A stretch of 64,000 bases of DNA from Scytolyngbya sp. HA4215-MV1 (GTDB lineage Bacteria; Cyanobacteriota; Cyanobacteriia; Leptolyngbyales; Leptolyngbyaceae): the NCBI GenBank assembly GCA_019359045.1, contig JAHHIA010000002.1:428401-492400 (forward strand). The letters are read 5' to 3'. Position 1 is the stretch's first letter. Each line of letters begins with the position of its first letter. The position numbers and the translations under genes were made by a program. Of this stretch, positions 17,182-26,113 are shown piece after piece. The notes beneath the pieces were generated by a model, which saw nothing but the letters and a program-made list of their open reading frames with translations, was not told the DNA's origin and did not search any database.

Positions 17182-18501
17182 ATGCTTCCTTCCAAACGAA
17201 CCTACGCATTACTCATCTTGGGCGGCGTGATCGCCATTCTTCTCGCTAGTGTTTGGCAAGAAGACACTCGGCTGCAAGTTGCTATCAGCTTTTTGCTACT
17301 GTTTGATGGCATCCTCTTTGGTTTATTGATTGGCGATGGATGGCGTGGCAAGGCTCAGCGGGTAGAGGTTACCCGAAAGCCTTTGCAACGACTTTCGATC
17401 GGGCGAGAGAATCCGGTGGTGTTAACTATAAAATCGCGCCAGCAACCCACAGAAATTCTAATTCGAGATCACTACCCTGCGGAATTTGTTGCCTCTGCCT
17501 CTACCTTGCAGGCAACGATTCCCGCCAATAGCACCCAAGAAGTAAGCTACACCGTGAATCCTGCCAATCGAGGAGCGTTTACCTGGGGAGATTTGCATAT
17601 TCGTCAATTAACCCCCTGGCAACTGGGATGGTATGACTGGAAGATTGACCAAAAGCAGTCGGTGGCAGTGTATCCAGACCTAATTGGGTTGCGATCGCTT
17701 TCCATTCGGCTAACCTTGCAATCGACGGGAGCCATGAAACAAGCGCGTCGCATTGGTATGGGAACAGAATTTGCTGAGCTACGAGACTACAGCATGGGCG
17801 ATGATCCCCGCTTGATTGACTGGAAAGCAACTGCACGCCGCAATCGTCCCCTCTTACGAGTCTTGGAACCAGAGCAAGAACAAACCTTGATCATTTTGTT
17901 GGATCAGGGGCGACTAATGACTGCCAGAGTCAAAGGACTCACCCGCTTCGATTGGGGGCTAAACGCAACCCTCTCTCTGGCGCTCGCAGGGCTCAACCGA
18001 GGCGATCGAGTTGGCGTCGGCGTCTTCGATCGCCAAATTAACACCTGGATTCCACCTGAAAGAGGACAGCACCAGTTGTTTAAGCTCCTCGAACGCCTCA
18101 CCCCGCTGCAACCCGCTATCCTGGAACCGGACTATTTGGGTGCTGTAACCACCCTAGTCAACCAGCAAACTCGCCGTGCTCTCGTTGTTCTTATTACCGA
18201 CCTGGTGGATGTCACCGCATCCACCGAGTTACTTGCCGCTCTGGGTCGATTGACGCCACGCTATTTGCCTTTTTGTGTAACTTTGCGTGACCCCCAAATC
18301 GATCGCCAAGCGCACAACCAGACCGAAGCAATTGCCGCGACGTATGCCCGCGCAGTTGCCTTGGATTTGCTGGCACAACGACAAGTTGCCTTTGCCGATC
18401 TCAAACGCAAGGGTGTGCTAGTACTGGATGCACCCGCCAACCAAATCACCGAACAATTGGTCGATCGCTACCTGCAACTCAAATCCCGCAGCCAACTGTG
18501 A
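17182..18501 (+). CDS. DUF58 domain protein
   Basis: A 439-residue protein from the ATG at 17182, preferred over an in-frame start at 17134 that would overlap moxR by 35 bases. Two N-terminal membrane spans (about 6-22 and 30-50) precede a beta-rich region. The DUF58 signature follows: ELRDYSMGDDPRLIDWKATA, then a vWA-like part with LIILLDQGR. DUF58 proteins pair with MoxR ATPases. The gene ends the operon, and a hairpin follows at 18521-18543. Confidence 0.9.
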   Translation: MLPSKRTYALLILGGVIAILLASVWQEDTRLQVAISFLLLFDGILFGLLIGDGWRGKAQRVEVTRKPLQRLSIGRENPVVLTIKSRQQPTEILIRDHYPAEFVASASTLQATIPANSTQEVSYTVNPANRGAFTWGDLHIRQLTPWQLGWYDWKIDQKQSVAVYPDLIGLRSLSIRLTLQSTGAMKQARRIGMGTEFAELRDYSMGDDPRLIDWKATARRNRPLLRVLEPEQEQTLIILLDQGRLMTARVKGLTRFDWGLNATLSLALAGLNRGDRVGVGVFDRQINTWIPPERGQHQLFKLLERLTPLQPAILEPDYLGAVTTLVNQQTRRALVVLITDLVDVTASTELLAALGRLTPRYLPFCVTLRDPQIDRQAHNQTEAIAATYARAVALDLLAQRQVAFADLKRKGVLVLDAPANQITEQLVDRYLQLKSRSQL

Positions 18502-19187
18502 CTCCACTTGAACAATAGAGAAAAAGGCAAGCGTAGCCTTTTTACCAATCCTCGATTGATAGCGAAGTCAGAGTCGCTAGGATATTTCAAAGGTGAAATC
18601 AAGCAGGAGCTTAAGCCTCTTGCTCTCACTAGAGGACTAGGGCATATAAGCCTCTCTTCACATAACCCTCAGTGTTATCCGCAATTCAGGGATCACTACA
18701 ATCGATAGTAAGCATTTATCCCAAATTCTGCGGATTACAGTTCAAGATTGCAACGATTAAACTGCGTCAATCAGGGCATTTAATACAAGTTCACATAAAG
18801 AGTTCTTTATACATATCATTCAAAACAAGGACTTGAAGAATCGTTATTTCTCCGTAATTTTTCTAGTTTGTTCGCCAAGTAGGGATAGGGGTAATTCTTG
18901 AAAAGAATTGGGGTTAGTCCCCTGCGCTGAACCTCTCTTCCTAACAATTCCTATTGCCTCAGACGATCACTTGCGATCGATGAGCTAAATGCGAGAAAAA
19001 TCTCTGAAAATAAGATTTTATCTCAATGGTGAAAGCAGATTTGAGTCTAGCTGCTTGCAGTGATCTCAAGCTTTTGAGGAATGATAAATAAAAACCCACA
19101 ATAAAGCGCCTAGCTGTAAATCTCCAATTTCAAGAGATTTCTCTTGCGAAATTCTTAAACTTCAGAGACCCCCAACATAGCAAGACC
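18502..19187. other. Intergenic region before the GGDEF-EAL regulator
   Basis: These 686 bases begin with a terminator hairpin. The remainder is AT-rich with several short open frames (for example 66 codons from 18508) that have no ribosome-binding site or familiar sequence. It should contain the promoter of the regulator at 19188. No RNA gene was recognised. Confidence 0.4.
18521..18543 (+). terminator. Rho-independent terminator after the MoxR operon
   Basis: Eight-base stem (AAAAAGGC at 18521-18528, GCCTTTTT at 18536-18543) with a 7-base loop, ending in a run of T, located 20 bases after the DUF58 stop. Confidence 0.65.
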
Positions 19188-20927
19188 ATGACCAAGATTC
19201 TTGTAATTGAAGACGATCGAGGCATTCGGACCATCATCCAAAAGATGCTGCAAGCAGAAGGATATGATGTGATCAGTGCGGTGGATGGTCGCCAAGGGGT
19301 AGAACAAGCAAAAGAACATGAGCCAGATTTAATCATCTGCGACATCATGATGCCAGAGTGCGATGGTCATGAAGTGCTGCAACAGTTGCGCCAAAACCCT
19401 TCTACTGCCATGATCTCGTTCATTTTTCTAAGTGCCAAATCAGAAAAAAATGATTTGCGCCAAGGCATGGAATTAGGCGCAGATGATTATCTCACGAAGC
19501 CGTTTTCGCGCGCCGAGTTACTGGGAGCCATCAGTGCGCGTTTGGCAAAAAGTACGAATATTACACAGCCCTACATCACTGAGATGAAGCGGGCGGCACA
19601 AAGCCTTGGACAAATTGCCTACCGCGATCCCCTCACCAATCTGCCGAACCGCATTCTGCTTTATACCCAACTGCAAACCGCACTCTCGTATGCGAAAAAA
19701 CACGAACAGATTGTTGCGGTTGTTTGTCTCAATCTCGATCGCTTCAAATCCATTAATGCAACGCTTGGACATGCGGCGGGAGACTTTCTACTGCAAACAA
19801 TGGCAAGCCGGTTACAGTCGATCGTCGAGGCTGAAGATACTGTTGCTCGGATTGGCGGAGATGAATTCTGCCTGATTTTGGTCAATCGGGCAAACCAAGC
19901 AGAAATTGAAACGATTACGCAGACGGTTTTTAAGGTATTGTCTGAACCTTATGAACTGAACGAACAAATCATCCATGTTCGTTTTAGCATGGGAATTGCC
20001 CTGTATCCACAAGCGGGGAGTACGCTGGAAAAACTGCTGAATCAGGCAGATATGGCAATGCGCCAAGCCAAAAAGCAGGCATGTGGCTTTCAGTTCTATG
20101 CCACTGAAATGAACTCCTTGATTGCTGAACGAGAATGGCTTGAAACCAATCTGAAACAGGCGCTGGCGCATGAAGAATTGCAACTGTTATACCAACCCCA
20201 AGTCAATCTGATCACGGGGCGCATTATTGGGGCTGAAGCGCTGTTGCGTTGGAATCACCCAGAACAAGGCGTGTTGGCACCCACCAAATTCTTGCCAATT
20301 GCCGAAGAAAATGACTTGATGGCACCGATCGGAGACTGGATTTTGCGAACTGCCTGTACGCAAGCAAAAGCATGGCAATCGGCTAATTTGATGCCCATTC
20401 GCATTGCAGTGAATCTCTCCCCCTACCAGTTCAAACAACCCACCTTGGTTGAAGATATCGCGCAGATTCTCTCAGAAACGGGAATCAGTGCCAATAGTCT
20501 AGTTTTGGAACTCACTGAAGCAGGCATTATGGAGGACATAGATACGACCACTACCACCTTGAATGCGTTGCAAGCCATTGGCGTAATGATTTCGATTGAT
20601 GATTTTGGCACCGGATATTTTTCTTTGGGTTGCCTGAAGCGCTTTTCGATCGATGCGTTGAAAATCGATCATTCCTTTATTAAAAATATTTTGACTGATC
20701 CCCAAGATGCTGCGATCGCAAAAGCCATCGTTGCTATGGCACAAAGCTTGCAGATGAAAGTGATTGCAGAAGGGGTAGAGACCGAAGACCAATATAATTT
20801 ACTACGCCAGAGTGGTTGTCATGCCAGTCAAGGCTATTTGTTTAGCCCACCGCTGCCTGCGGAAGAATTTGAGAAACTATTACACCAAGATAAACGGTTT
20901 CAAAGTAAGCAATTGACTTCTCTCTAG
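19188..20927 (+). CDS. Response regulator with GGDEF and EAL domains
   Basis: A 579-residue regulator of cyclic di-GMP. The receiver domain (1-120) has phospho-acceptor Asp52 (ICDIMMP) and Lys104 (LTKPFS). The diguanylate cyclase domain (about 145-305) keeps an intact GGDEF at 223-227, but the usual RxxD inhibitory site five residues upstream is absent (EAED there). The phosphodiesterase domain (about 315-570) keeps EAL at 350-352 and IDDFGTGY. Both catalytic motifs look intact, so the protein may make, break or switch c-di-GMP. No sensor kinase is adjacent. A link to the PilZ-containing cellulose synthase 10 kb away is only inference. Confidence 0.93.
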   Translation: MTKILVIEDDRGIRTIIQKMLQAEGYDVISAVDGRQGVEQAKEHEPDLIICDIMMPECDGHEVLQQLRQNPSTAMISFIFLSAKSEKNDLRQGMELGADDYLTKPFSRAELLGAISARLAKSTNITQPYITEMKRAAQSLGQIAYRDPLTNLPNRILLYTQLQTALSYAKKHEQIVAVVCLNLDRFKSINATLGHAAGDFLLQTMASRLQSIVEAEDTVARIGGDEFCLILVNRANQAEIETITQTVFKVLSEPYELNEQIIHVRFSMGIALYPQAGSTLEKLLNQADMAMRQAKKQACGFQFYATEMNSLIAEREWLETNLKQALAHEELQLLYQPQVNLITGRIIGAEALLRWNHPEQGVLAPTKFLPIAEENDLMAPIGDWILRTACTQAKAWQSANLMPIRIAVNLSPYQFKQPTLVEDIAQILSETGISANSLVLELTEAGIMEDIDTTTTTLNALQAIGVMISIDDFGTGYFSLGCLKRFSIDALKIDHSFIKNILTDPQDAAIAKAIVAMAQSLQMKVIAEGVETEDQYNLLRQSGCHASQGYLFSPPLPAEEFEKLLHQDKRFQSKQLTSL

Positions 20928-21026
20928 GAAAGACACCCACGCTGTTCGCATCATTTCATCCGCTTGAATCTACGCTGATCCTTTTCAGAGGATGCTGACC
21001 TAGAAAGATGCTAAAGAGCAACCGGA

Positions 21027-21968
21027 ATGCTCAAGGGAGTGGTATTTTTCAGAAAGCGAAAAGCTCACCCCCCGACAGCCTCAGTGACTCCACTCCGTAT
21101 CTCGTCTGAACTCAATTCACCCATCGGTTGGCAGGGCAAGCTCGATTTGGCGTTTGCTTACGCGCAGGAGAAAACATCTCTGGTACATTGCCAGGTTCAG
21201 GCACCACTCAAAGTTCAACGCCCTTTTTATCCAGAGGGCAACAGGGTTTGCCATAGTGTCATTTTGCACACGGCAGGTGGCATCGTTGGCGGCGATCGCC
21301 TCGCGCTCAATGTCACCCTCCAACCCCAAGCCCAGGTCTTGATTACAACCGCAGCTGCGGGGAAAATCTACCGCAGCAATGGCTTGCAAGCGCGACAAAC
21401 AACGTTCTTGGAGGTGTCTGCGGGCGCTTGCTTAGAGTGGTTGCCCCAAGAGACAATTGTCTTTAATCAGGCGATTTATCGCCAAGATCTGCGAATTGAG
21501 CTGGCTCCGGGCGCAACTTGGTTGGGCTGGGAAATCACGCGCCTGGGACGCAGTGCCCGAGGAGAGCGGTTTTTGCAAGGGCAGTGGCGATCTCATACCG
21601 AGGTCTGGCAACAGGGACATCCCCTCTGGATCGATCGGCAATGGTTGCAGGGCGGTGAACCATGGATGGATTCGCCTAATGGACTGGCAGGATGCCCAGT
21701 GATCGCCAGCCTTGCCTGGCTGGGGGCACCGATTTCACCGGAACTGCTCGAAAAAATTCGGCTGCTCTGGGATACTACGAATGAAACATCAGGTTTTGCT
21801 GACGGTAACGATGAAGCAGCCGTGACTCGTTTACAATCGGGTTTGCTCTGTCGCTATCGGGGCAACTCAACGCAGGTTGCCCGTCGCTGGTTAATTGCAG
21901 TTTGGCAACTCATCCGCCTGTCTTCTAGCAGACAAACTGCCTGCTTACCCGGAGTCTGGAGTTTATAA
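21027..21968 (+). CDS. ureD: Urease accessory protein UreD
   Basis: A 313-residue protein with a basic N-terminal extension before the family core. The core shows PFYPEGNRVCHSVILHTAGG, GGDRL and a WEITRLGRSARGE-like segment typical of UreD/UreH. UreD binds apo-urease and forms the UreDFG platform that delivers nickel. It is the first gene of the urease locus, 41 bases before ureA. The partners ureE, ureF and ureG are not in the window. Confidence 0.93.
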   Translation: MLKGVVFFRKRKAHPPTASVTPLRISSELNSPIGWQGKLDLAFAYAQEKTSLVHCQVQAPLKVQRPFYPEGNRVCHSVILHTAGGIVGGDRLALNVTLQPQAQVLITTAAAGKIYRSNGLQARQTTFLEVSAGACLEWLPQETIVFNQAIYRQDLRIELAPGATWLGWEITRLGRSARGERFLQGQWRSHTEVWQQGHPLWIDRQWLQGGEPWMDSPNGLAGCPVIASLAWLGAPISPELLEKIRLLWDTTNETSGFADGNDEAAVTRLQSGLLCRYRGNSTQVARRWLIAVWQLIRLSSSRQTACLPGVWSL

Positions 21969-22009
21969 TCTTAACCTTTAATTTTTGACTTGAATCTGAG
22001 GATGAACGG

Positions 22010-22312
22010 ATGCAACTCACGCCCCAAGAAAAAGACAAATTGCTCATTTTTACGGCTGCTTTATTGGCAGAACGCCGCAAAGATCGGGGATTAAAATTAA
22101 ACTATCCCGAAGCAGTGGCTTATATTTCGGCGGCAATTTTAGAAGGTGCGAGAGATGGACGCACGGTTTCCGAATTGATGAGTTACGGCACTACATTGCT
22201 AACTCGCAAGGATGTAATGGAAGGGATTCCCGAAATGATTCATGAAGTGCAAGTGGAAGCGACATTTCCGGATGGAACCAAGTTGGTCACTGTACATGAT
22301 CCCATTCGGTAA
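22010..22312 (+). CDS. ureA: Urease gamma subunit
   Basis: A 100-residue protein with the standard UreA sequence: [11 protein letters not shown] at the start, then [11 protein letters not shown] and a C-terminal [18 protein letters not shown]. Length matches the usual 100 residues of the separate gamma subunit. It forms part of the (UreABC)3 urease that hydrolyses urea to ammonia and carbamate in the cytoplasm. The stop is 43 bases before the start of ureB. Confidence 0.98.
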   Translation: MQLTPQEKDKLLIFTAALLAERRKDRGLKLNYPEAVAYISAAILEGARDGRTVSELMSYGTTLLTRKDVMEGIPEMIHEVQVEATFPDGTKLVTVHDPIR

Positions 22313-22355
22313 ATGGTCCATAATACAGGATTAATTGATTGCAGAGGAGGAAGAC

Positions 22356-22661
22356 ATGATTCCGGGTGAATTATTGATTGAGGATGGGGAAATTGAATTG
22401 AATCCAGGCAAAGAAACAGTTCAATGTAGGGTTGCCAATACTGGCGATCGTCCCATTCAAGTGGGATCTCATTTTCACTTTTATGAAGTGAATGCAGCCT
22501 TACAATTCGATCGCGAAGCTGTCCGCGGAATGCGTCTCGATATTCCGGCTGGAACTGCTGTTCGATTTGAGCCTGGTGATGAGAAAGAAGTGACTCTGGT
22601 TGCACTAGCAGGTAGTCGAGAAGTCTATGGACTCAATAACAAAATTAATGGGGCTTTGTGA
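22356..22661 (+). CDS. ureB: Urease beta subunit
   Basis: A 101-residue protein from the ATG at 22356. I chose this start because a strong GAGGAGG ribosome-binding site lies just upstream and MIPGELL is the conserved UreB start; a TTG at 22335 is an unlikely alternative. The characteristic segments [19 protein letters not shown] and [15 protein letters not shown] are present. In most bacteria ureC follows directly, but here a Coq4-like gene begins 32 bases after the stop. Confidence 0.98.
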   Translation: MIPGELLIEDGEIELNPGKETVQCRVANTGDRPIQVGSHFHFYEVNAALQFDREAVRGMRLDIPAGTAVRFEPGDEKEVTLVALAGSREVYGLNNKINGAL

Positions 22662-22693
22662 ATGAATTAGACACCGAGTTGAAGGTGATATAG

Positions 22694-23347
22694 ATGGGGT
22701 TCAGAAGTCGGTGGCGATCTCAATTGGGTTTGCTGTTGGCGATGAGAGGAATGATAAAACTCCTGAAGGGATCAGATACGATTAATGCGATCTATGACAT
22801 TGAAGACGGGTTGAGGTATACCCGGTCAACCCAACTGGCGATCGCTTACGTCAAGTCCTTCCCCGAAGTTGCTCAAATTGTGCAAGAACGCTATCTTTCG
22901 CAGCCACCCAATTTAGAAGCTTTGCAACATTGTCCACCCCATTCTTTGGGTCATGGGTATGCGATTTACCTGGATAAAACAGGGTTTGATCCCAACTTTT
23001 ATCGCCGAATTTCAGTGGAGGATGATACCAGTTATGTGCTGTTACGAATGCGACAGACCCATGACCTCTGGCATGTTGTCACAGGTTTTGGCACCGATGG
23101 TTTAGGCGAGATGGAGTTAAAAGCGTTTGAATTGGCTCAGACTCGCAGGACTGTGGCTTTTGTGCTTTTTGGATTGTCTGTTTTGAATGGTATTTTCAAA
23201 TATCCTGAAGGGTTAGGAGTCTTCTTCGATCGCATTACAACTGCTTACAAATTAGGAAAACATGCTAAGCCATTGCTGGCGCAAAAATGGGAAGAATCCT
23301 GGGAAAAACCATTAGCCCAATGGCGATCGGAACTAGGTCTTGAATGA
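22694..23347 (+). CDS. Coq4 family protein
   Basis: A 217-residue protein resembling the ubiquinone-biosynthesis protein Coq4. It has the metal-site motif HDLWHVVTGFGTDGLGE (His123, Asp124, His127, Glu139), matching the HDxxH-x11-E signature. In eukaryotes Coq4 is needed for coenzyme Q assembly and has been linked to removal of the C1 carboxyl of the quinone ring. Cyanobacteria make plastoquinone, so a role in quinone ring chemistry is possible, but nothing in the sequence proves it. It sits inside the urease operon and its stop overlaps the next ATG by four bases (ATGA). Confidence 0.85.
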   Translation: MGFRSRWRSQLGLLLAMRGMIKLLKGSDTINAIYDIEDGLRYTRSTQLAIAYVKSFPEVAQIVQERYLSQPPNLEALQHCPPHSLGHGYAIYLDKTGFDPNFYRRISVEDDTSYVLLRMRQTHDLWHVVTGFGTDGLGEMELKAFELAQTRRTVAFVLFGLSVLNGIFKYPEGLGVFFDRITTAYKLGKHAKPLLAQKWEESWEKPLAQWRSELGLE

Positions 23348-24606
23348 CTTCGCTGATTCATCTCATTACAGTTCAACTCCACCATAAAATTATGAGTAAT
23401 TCCAATTACTCTGAAAAGAGCGAGGTTGGTCAGGTCTTCAAAGTCCTTGATTCTCTGAGTGAGAGTGCACAGGCTCGACAAACTGACGTCAGTTTATCTC
23501 AGTCTGAGCAACCACTTTTAGCCATATCCTCTTTGGGGAGATTTGGACGGTTTGGTAATCAACTTTTTCAATATGCTTTTCTAAAAATCTGTGCTAAACA
23601 AAGCGGAGCAATGGTAGAGTGCCCTGCTTGGATTGGTCAAACTTTATTTGGCTGTTCTGATCCAGAAATTGTTCATCGGTTGACTCCTGCGATCGAATCT
23701 CAATCTAATCAGGAATCTTTCTTTGATCTTCTTCCAGAATTTGTTCCTTATATTGAGAAGCTTGCCAATCAATCATCCTGCAAAATTGGGGCAGACGCAC
23801 TCAAGACAGGTGCTCAAAATGTTGATTTATGGGGATTTTTCCAGTTCCACACCCGCTTCTATTTGCCGCATAAAGAATACTTTCAATCCCTTTTTCTGCC
23901 GGTGGATGCTCTGAAAATTGTCCTGGATAACGGATTGAATTTTCTGAAAAGTCAAGGTAAGACTCTGGTTGCTATTCATTTAAGACAAGGAGATTTTGTC
24001 AAATTGCCACTCGCAGGATTTACTCTTATTACACCTGCTAGATGGTGGCGCGATTGGTTACGTACAATCTGGCACAAACTTGATGACCCAGTATTATTTA
24101 TTTGTAGCGATGAACTGGAAAAAGTTCTACCTGAATTTTCCGAATTTAAACCGATTACATGGAAGGATTTGCCAATTGAACTACCAGAACAGATGAAGAA
24201 CCAAAAAATCGAATTTTATATTGATTTCTTTGTATTAAGTAATTGTAATGTTCTCGGTATTAGTAATAGTATTTTCAGTTTTTCTGCAGCAATGTTAAAT
24301 AATCAATCTAAGTTGTTTATTCGTCCTCATTGGGATTTCTCAACAAAGTTTACAACTTTTGATCCCTGGAACAGTGAGCCGCTACTATATTTTGGTTCTC
24401 CTCAGCCTAAATTTTCTAAAAATCTGATAGATGCGTTGAAAACGACTCTTGCCACTCAAGGATTTTGGGCAATGTTGAAGTGTCTTTTTATTTACATTCC
24501 ACAAAGCTTACTCCGAAAATGGTCTGTTCGCATGTATTTGAAATATCAAGTTCAAGGCTTGATAGGCATGTGGAAAGTTTTTTCATCTTTGAAAATTTCT
24601 AGCTAA
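23344..24606 (+). CDS. GT11-like glycosyltransferase (alpha-1,2-fucosyltransferase family)
   Basis: A 420-residue protein with the family-11 motifs: GRFGNQLFQYAFLK near residue 60-75, a donor-binding VAIHLRQGDF and a C-terminal GISNSIFSFSAAML. Family members transfer fucose or related sugars from GDP-donors to the 2-position of galactose. Both donor and acceptor are uncertain here. The first 50 residues are polar and variable; the ATG at 23344 overlaps the coq4 stop, and a later ATG near 23395 is an alternative. Base composition is much more AT-rich than its neighbours, suggesting acquisition by transfer. Confidence 0.7.
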   Translation: MTSLIHLITVQLHHKIMSNSNYSEKSEVGQVFKVLDSLSESAQARQTDVSLSQSEQPLLAISSLGRFGRFGNQLFQYAFLKICAKQSGAMVECPAWIGQTLFGCSDPEIVHRLTPAIESQSNQESFFDLLPEFVPYIEKLANQSSCKIGADALKTGAQNVDLWGFFQFHTRFYLPHKEYFQSLFLPVDALKIVLDNGLNFLKSQGKTLVAIHLRQGDFVKLPLAGFTLITPARWWRDWLRTIWHKLDDPVLFICSDELEKVLPEFSEFKPITWKDLPIELPEQMKNQKIEFYIDFFVLSNCNVLGISNSIFSFSAAMLNNQSKLFIRPHWDFSTKFTTFDPWNSEPLLYFGSPQPKFSKNLIDALKTTLATQGFWAMLKCLFIYIPQSLLRKWSVRMYLKYQVQGLIGMWKVFSSLKISS

Positions 24607-25232
24607 TGATGTATAGCCTTTATGATTTTCTTCCTTCGGGTAATGGATACAAGGTGCGTTTGCTCTTGACCCAACGGGGCATCCCGTTTGAATTGATTGA
24701 GGTAGATATTTTGAAAGGTGAAACTCGCACACCGGAATTCTTAGCCAAAAATCCCAATGGGCGCATTCCGATACTGGAGATTGAGGCAGGGGTTTATCTG
24801 TCAGAATCCAATGCGATTTTAATTTATCTCAGCCAAGGGACTCCCTATCTACCAGACGATCGCCTGGAATATGCTCAGGTCATGCAATGGTTATTTTTTG
24901 AGCAATACAGCCACGAACCCTTCATTGCTACCTCTCGGTTCTGGCGTATGCATGGCATGACGGAACAAAAGCAACAGGCGCTAGAAGAAAAACAGGCACC
25001 GGGCTATGCGGCTTTGAGTGTGATGGAGCAGCGGTTGGCAACGCATCCATTTTTGGTGAGCGATCGCTATACGATCGCAGACATTGCCCTCTATGCCTAC
25101 ACCCACGTTGCCGATGAAGGAGGCTTCAGTTTGTCCAATTTTCCGGCGACTCAAGCCTGGATAGAGCGTATTCAGGCACAGCCCTATCACATTCCGATCA
25201 CTCAGTCACGGTTCGACTTGCCGCCTGGGTAA
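24606..25232 (+). CDS. Glutathione S-transferase family protein
   Basis: A 208-residue protein with the two GST domains. The thioredoxin-like N-terminal part starts MYSLYDFLPSGNGYKVRLLL, keeps the cis-Pro context NGRIPILEIE and SESNAILIYLS. The all-helical C-terminal domain carries DRYTIADIALYAYTHVADEGG, the N-capping box. The catalytic residue near the N-terminus appears to be Ser11, as in theta-like or beta-like bacterial GSTs. The start overlaps the preceding TAA by one base (TAATG), with a second ATG directly after. Confidence 0.9.
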   Translation: MMYSLYDFLPSGNGYKVRLLLTQRGIPFELIEVDILKGETRTPEFLAKNPNGRIPILEIEAGVYLSESNAILIYLSQGTPYLPDDRLEYAQVMQWLFFEQYSHEPFIATSRFWRMHGMTEQKQQALEEKQAPGYAALSVMEQRLATHPFLVSDRYTIADIALYAYTHVADEGGFSLSNFPATQAWIERIQAQPYHIPITQSRFDLPPG

Positions 25233-25259
25233 GCCCCCATTCCGATAACACATTCCTTA

Positions 25260-25310
25260 AATCATCCAATAACTTGAATCATCCAATAACTTGAATCATC
25301 CGATAAACAG
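25260..25310. repeat. 17-base tandem repeat, three units
   Basis: Two perfect copies of AATCATCCAATAACTTG (25260-25276, 25277-25293) are followed by a degenerate third copy (25294-25310). The array lies between the GST and methyltransferase genes, and the TTG at 25291 falls inside it. Confidence 0.75.
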
Positions 25311-25347
25311 TCTAAAGACAGTCCAACCAATTCCCCCCAGCAATCCG

Positions 25348-25968
25348 ATGGAAGAGCCAACAACCTCGCCAAGAACATTCCCCAATTGGGAGCAGTTGTA
25401 TCAAGAGAAATCCGTGGAAACCATGCCCTGGTTCAACCCAGATCTGGATGCCGATCTGGAGCAGGCACTGATTCCCCTGCAACTTCTTAGTGGTAAGGTG
25501 TTGGATTTGGGTACGGGACCCGGCACCCAGGCGATCGCCTTGGCAAAACGAGGATTTCAAGTGACTGCTACCGACCTGTCTGCCACAGCGATCCAACTCG
25601 CCCAGGAAAAAGCTCAGGCAGAAGGGTTCGCTATTACCTTCCGGCAAGATGATATTTTGAATAGTCATCTGGAACACACCTTCGACTTTGTGCTGGATCG
25701 AGGTGTATTTCATGTGTTTGCACCAGAACTCCGTTCCGATTACGTCACTGTGCTCAGCCGCTTAGTCAAACCGAGTGGGTATCTGTTCCTCAAATGCTTT
25801 AGCAGTCTGGAACCCGGTGAAGAGGGTCCCTATCGATTTACGCCAGAAGACATTCATGAGATTTTTGGCGATCGCTTCACTGTCCAATCCATAGAGCAAA
25901 CGGTATACCAGGGCACGCTTGACCCCTACCCTAGAGCTTTATTCTGCATTCTGCAACGCCAGTCATAA
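25348..25968 (+). CDS. Class I SAM-dependent methyltransferase
   Basis: A 206-residue methyltransferase from the ATG at 25348. A TTG at 25291 inside the tandem repeat would add 19 residues and is less likely. Motif I is VLDLGTGPGTQAIALA, followed by VTATDLSATAI and the aspartate-rich FDFVLDRGVFHV, features seen in thiopurine- and halide-type methyltransferases. The substrate is not defined. It lies between the GST gene and a strong hairpin before ureC, within the non-urease insert. Confidence 0.85.
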   Translation: MEEPTTSPRTFPNWEQLYQEKSVETMPWFNPDLDADLEQALIPLQLLSGKVLDLGTGPGTQAIALAKRGFQVTATDLSATAIQLAQEKAQAEGFAITFRQDDILNSHLEHTFDFVLDRGVFHVFAPELRSDYVTVLSRLVKPSGYLFLKCFSSLEPGEEGPYRFTPEDIHEIFGDRFTVQSIEQTVYQGTLDPYPRALFCILQRQS

Positions 25969-26007
25969 TATCCACGCCATCCAGTCTGTTCGGTAGTGTT
26001 TCAAAGT

Positions 26008-26062
26008 GTTGTTGGTATGTTTGAAAGCTTTGTTGAGCGAAGCTTTCAAACATACCAACAAC
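26008..26062. promoter_or_regulatory. 23-bp perfect inverted repeat upstream of ureC
   Basis: Arms 26008-26030 and 26040-26062 are exactly complementary over 23 bases, with a 9-base loop (TGTTGAGCG). No T-run follows, so it is not a textbook rho-independent terminator. It lies 52 bases before ureC and could be an attenuator, RNA-processing site or dispersed repeat. Confidence 0.75.
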
Positions 26063-26113
26063 CTGTCTAAAACATAACCAGTCTGTTCATTTTTCAGTGA
26101 TGAGGAAGTCCCG

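Noticed and set aside
18508-18708. 66-codon frame after the DUF58 gene
   Set aside because: No ribosome-binding site, it overlaps the terminator hairpin, and no familiar sequence is visible.
19188-20927. Degenerate GGDEF or EAL domain
   Set aside because: Both GGDEF (223-227) and EAL (350-352) are intact, so inactivity cannot be inferred; only the inhibitory RxxD site is missing.
25260-25310. Start of a CRISPR array
   Set aside because: Units are directly adjacent with no spacers, and no cas genes occur in the window.
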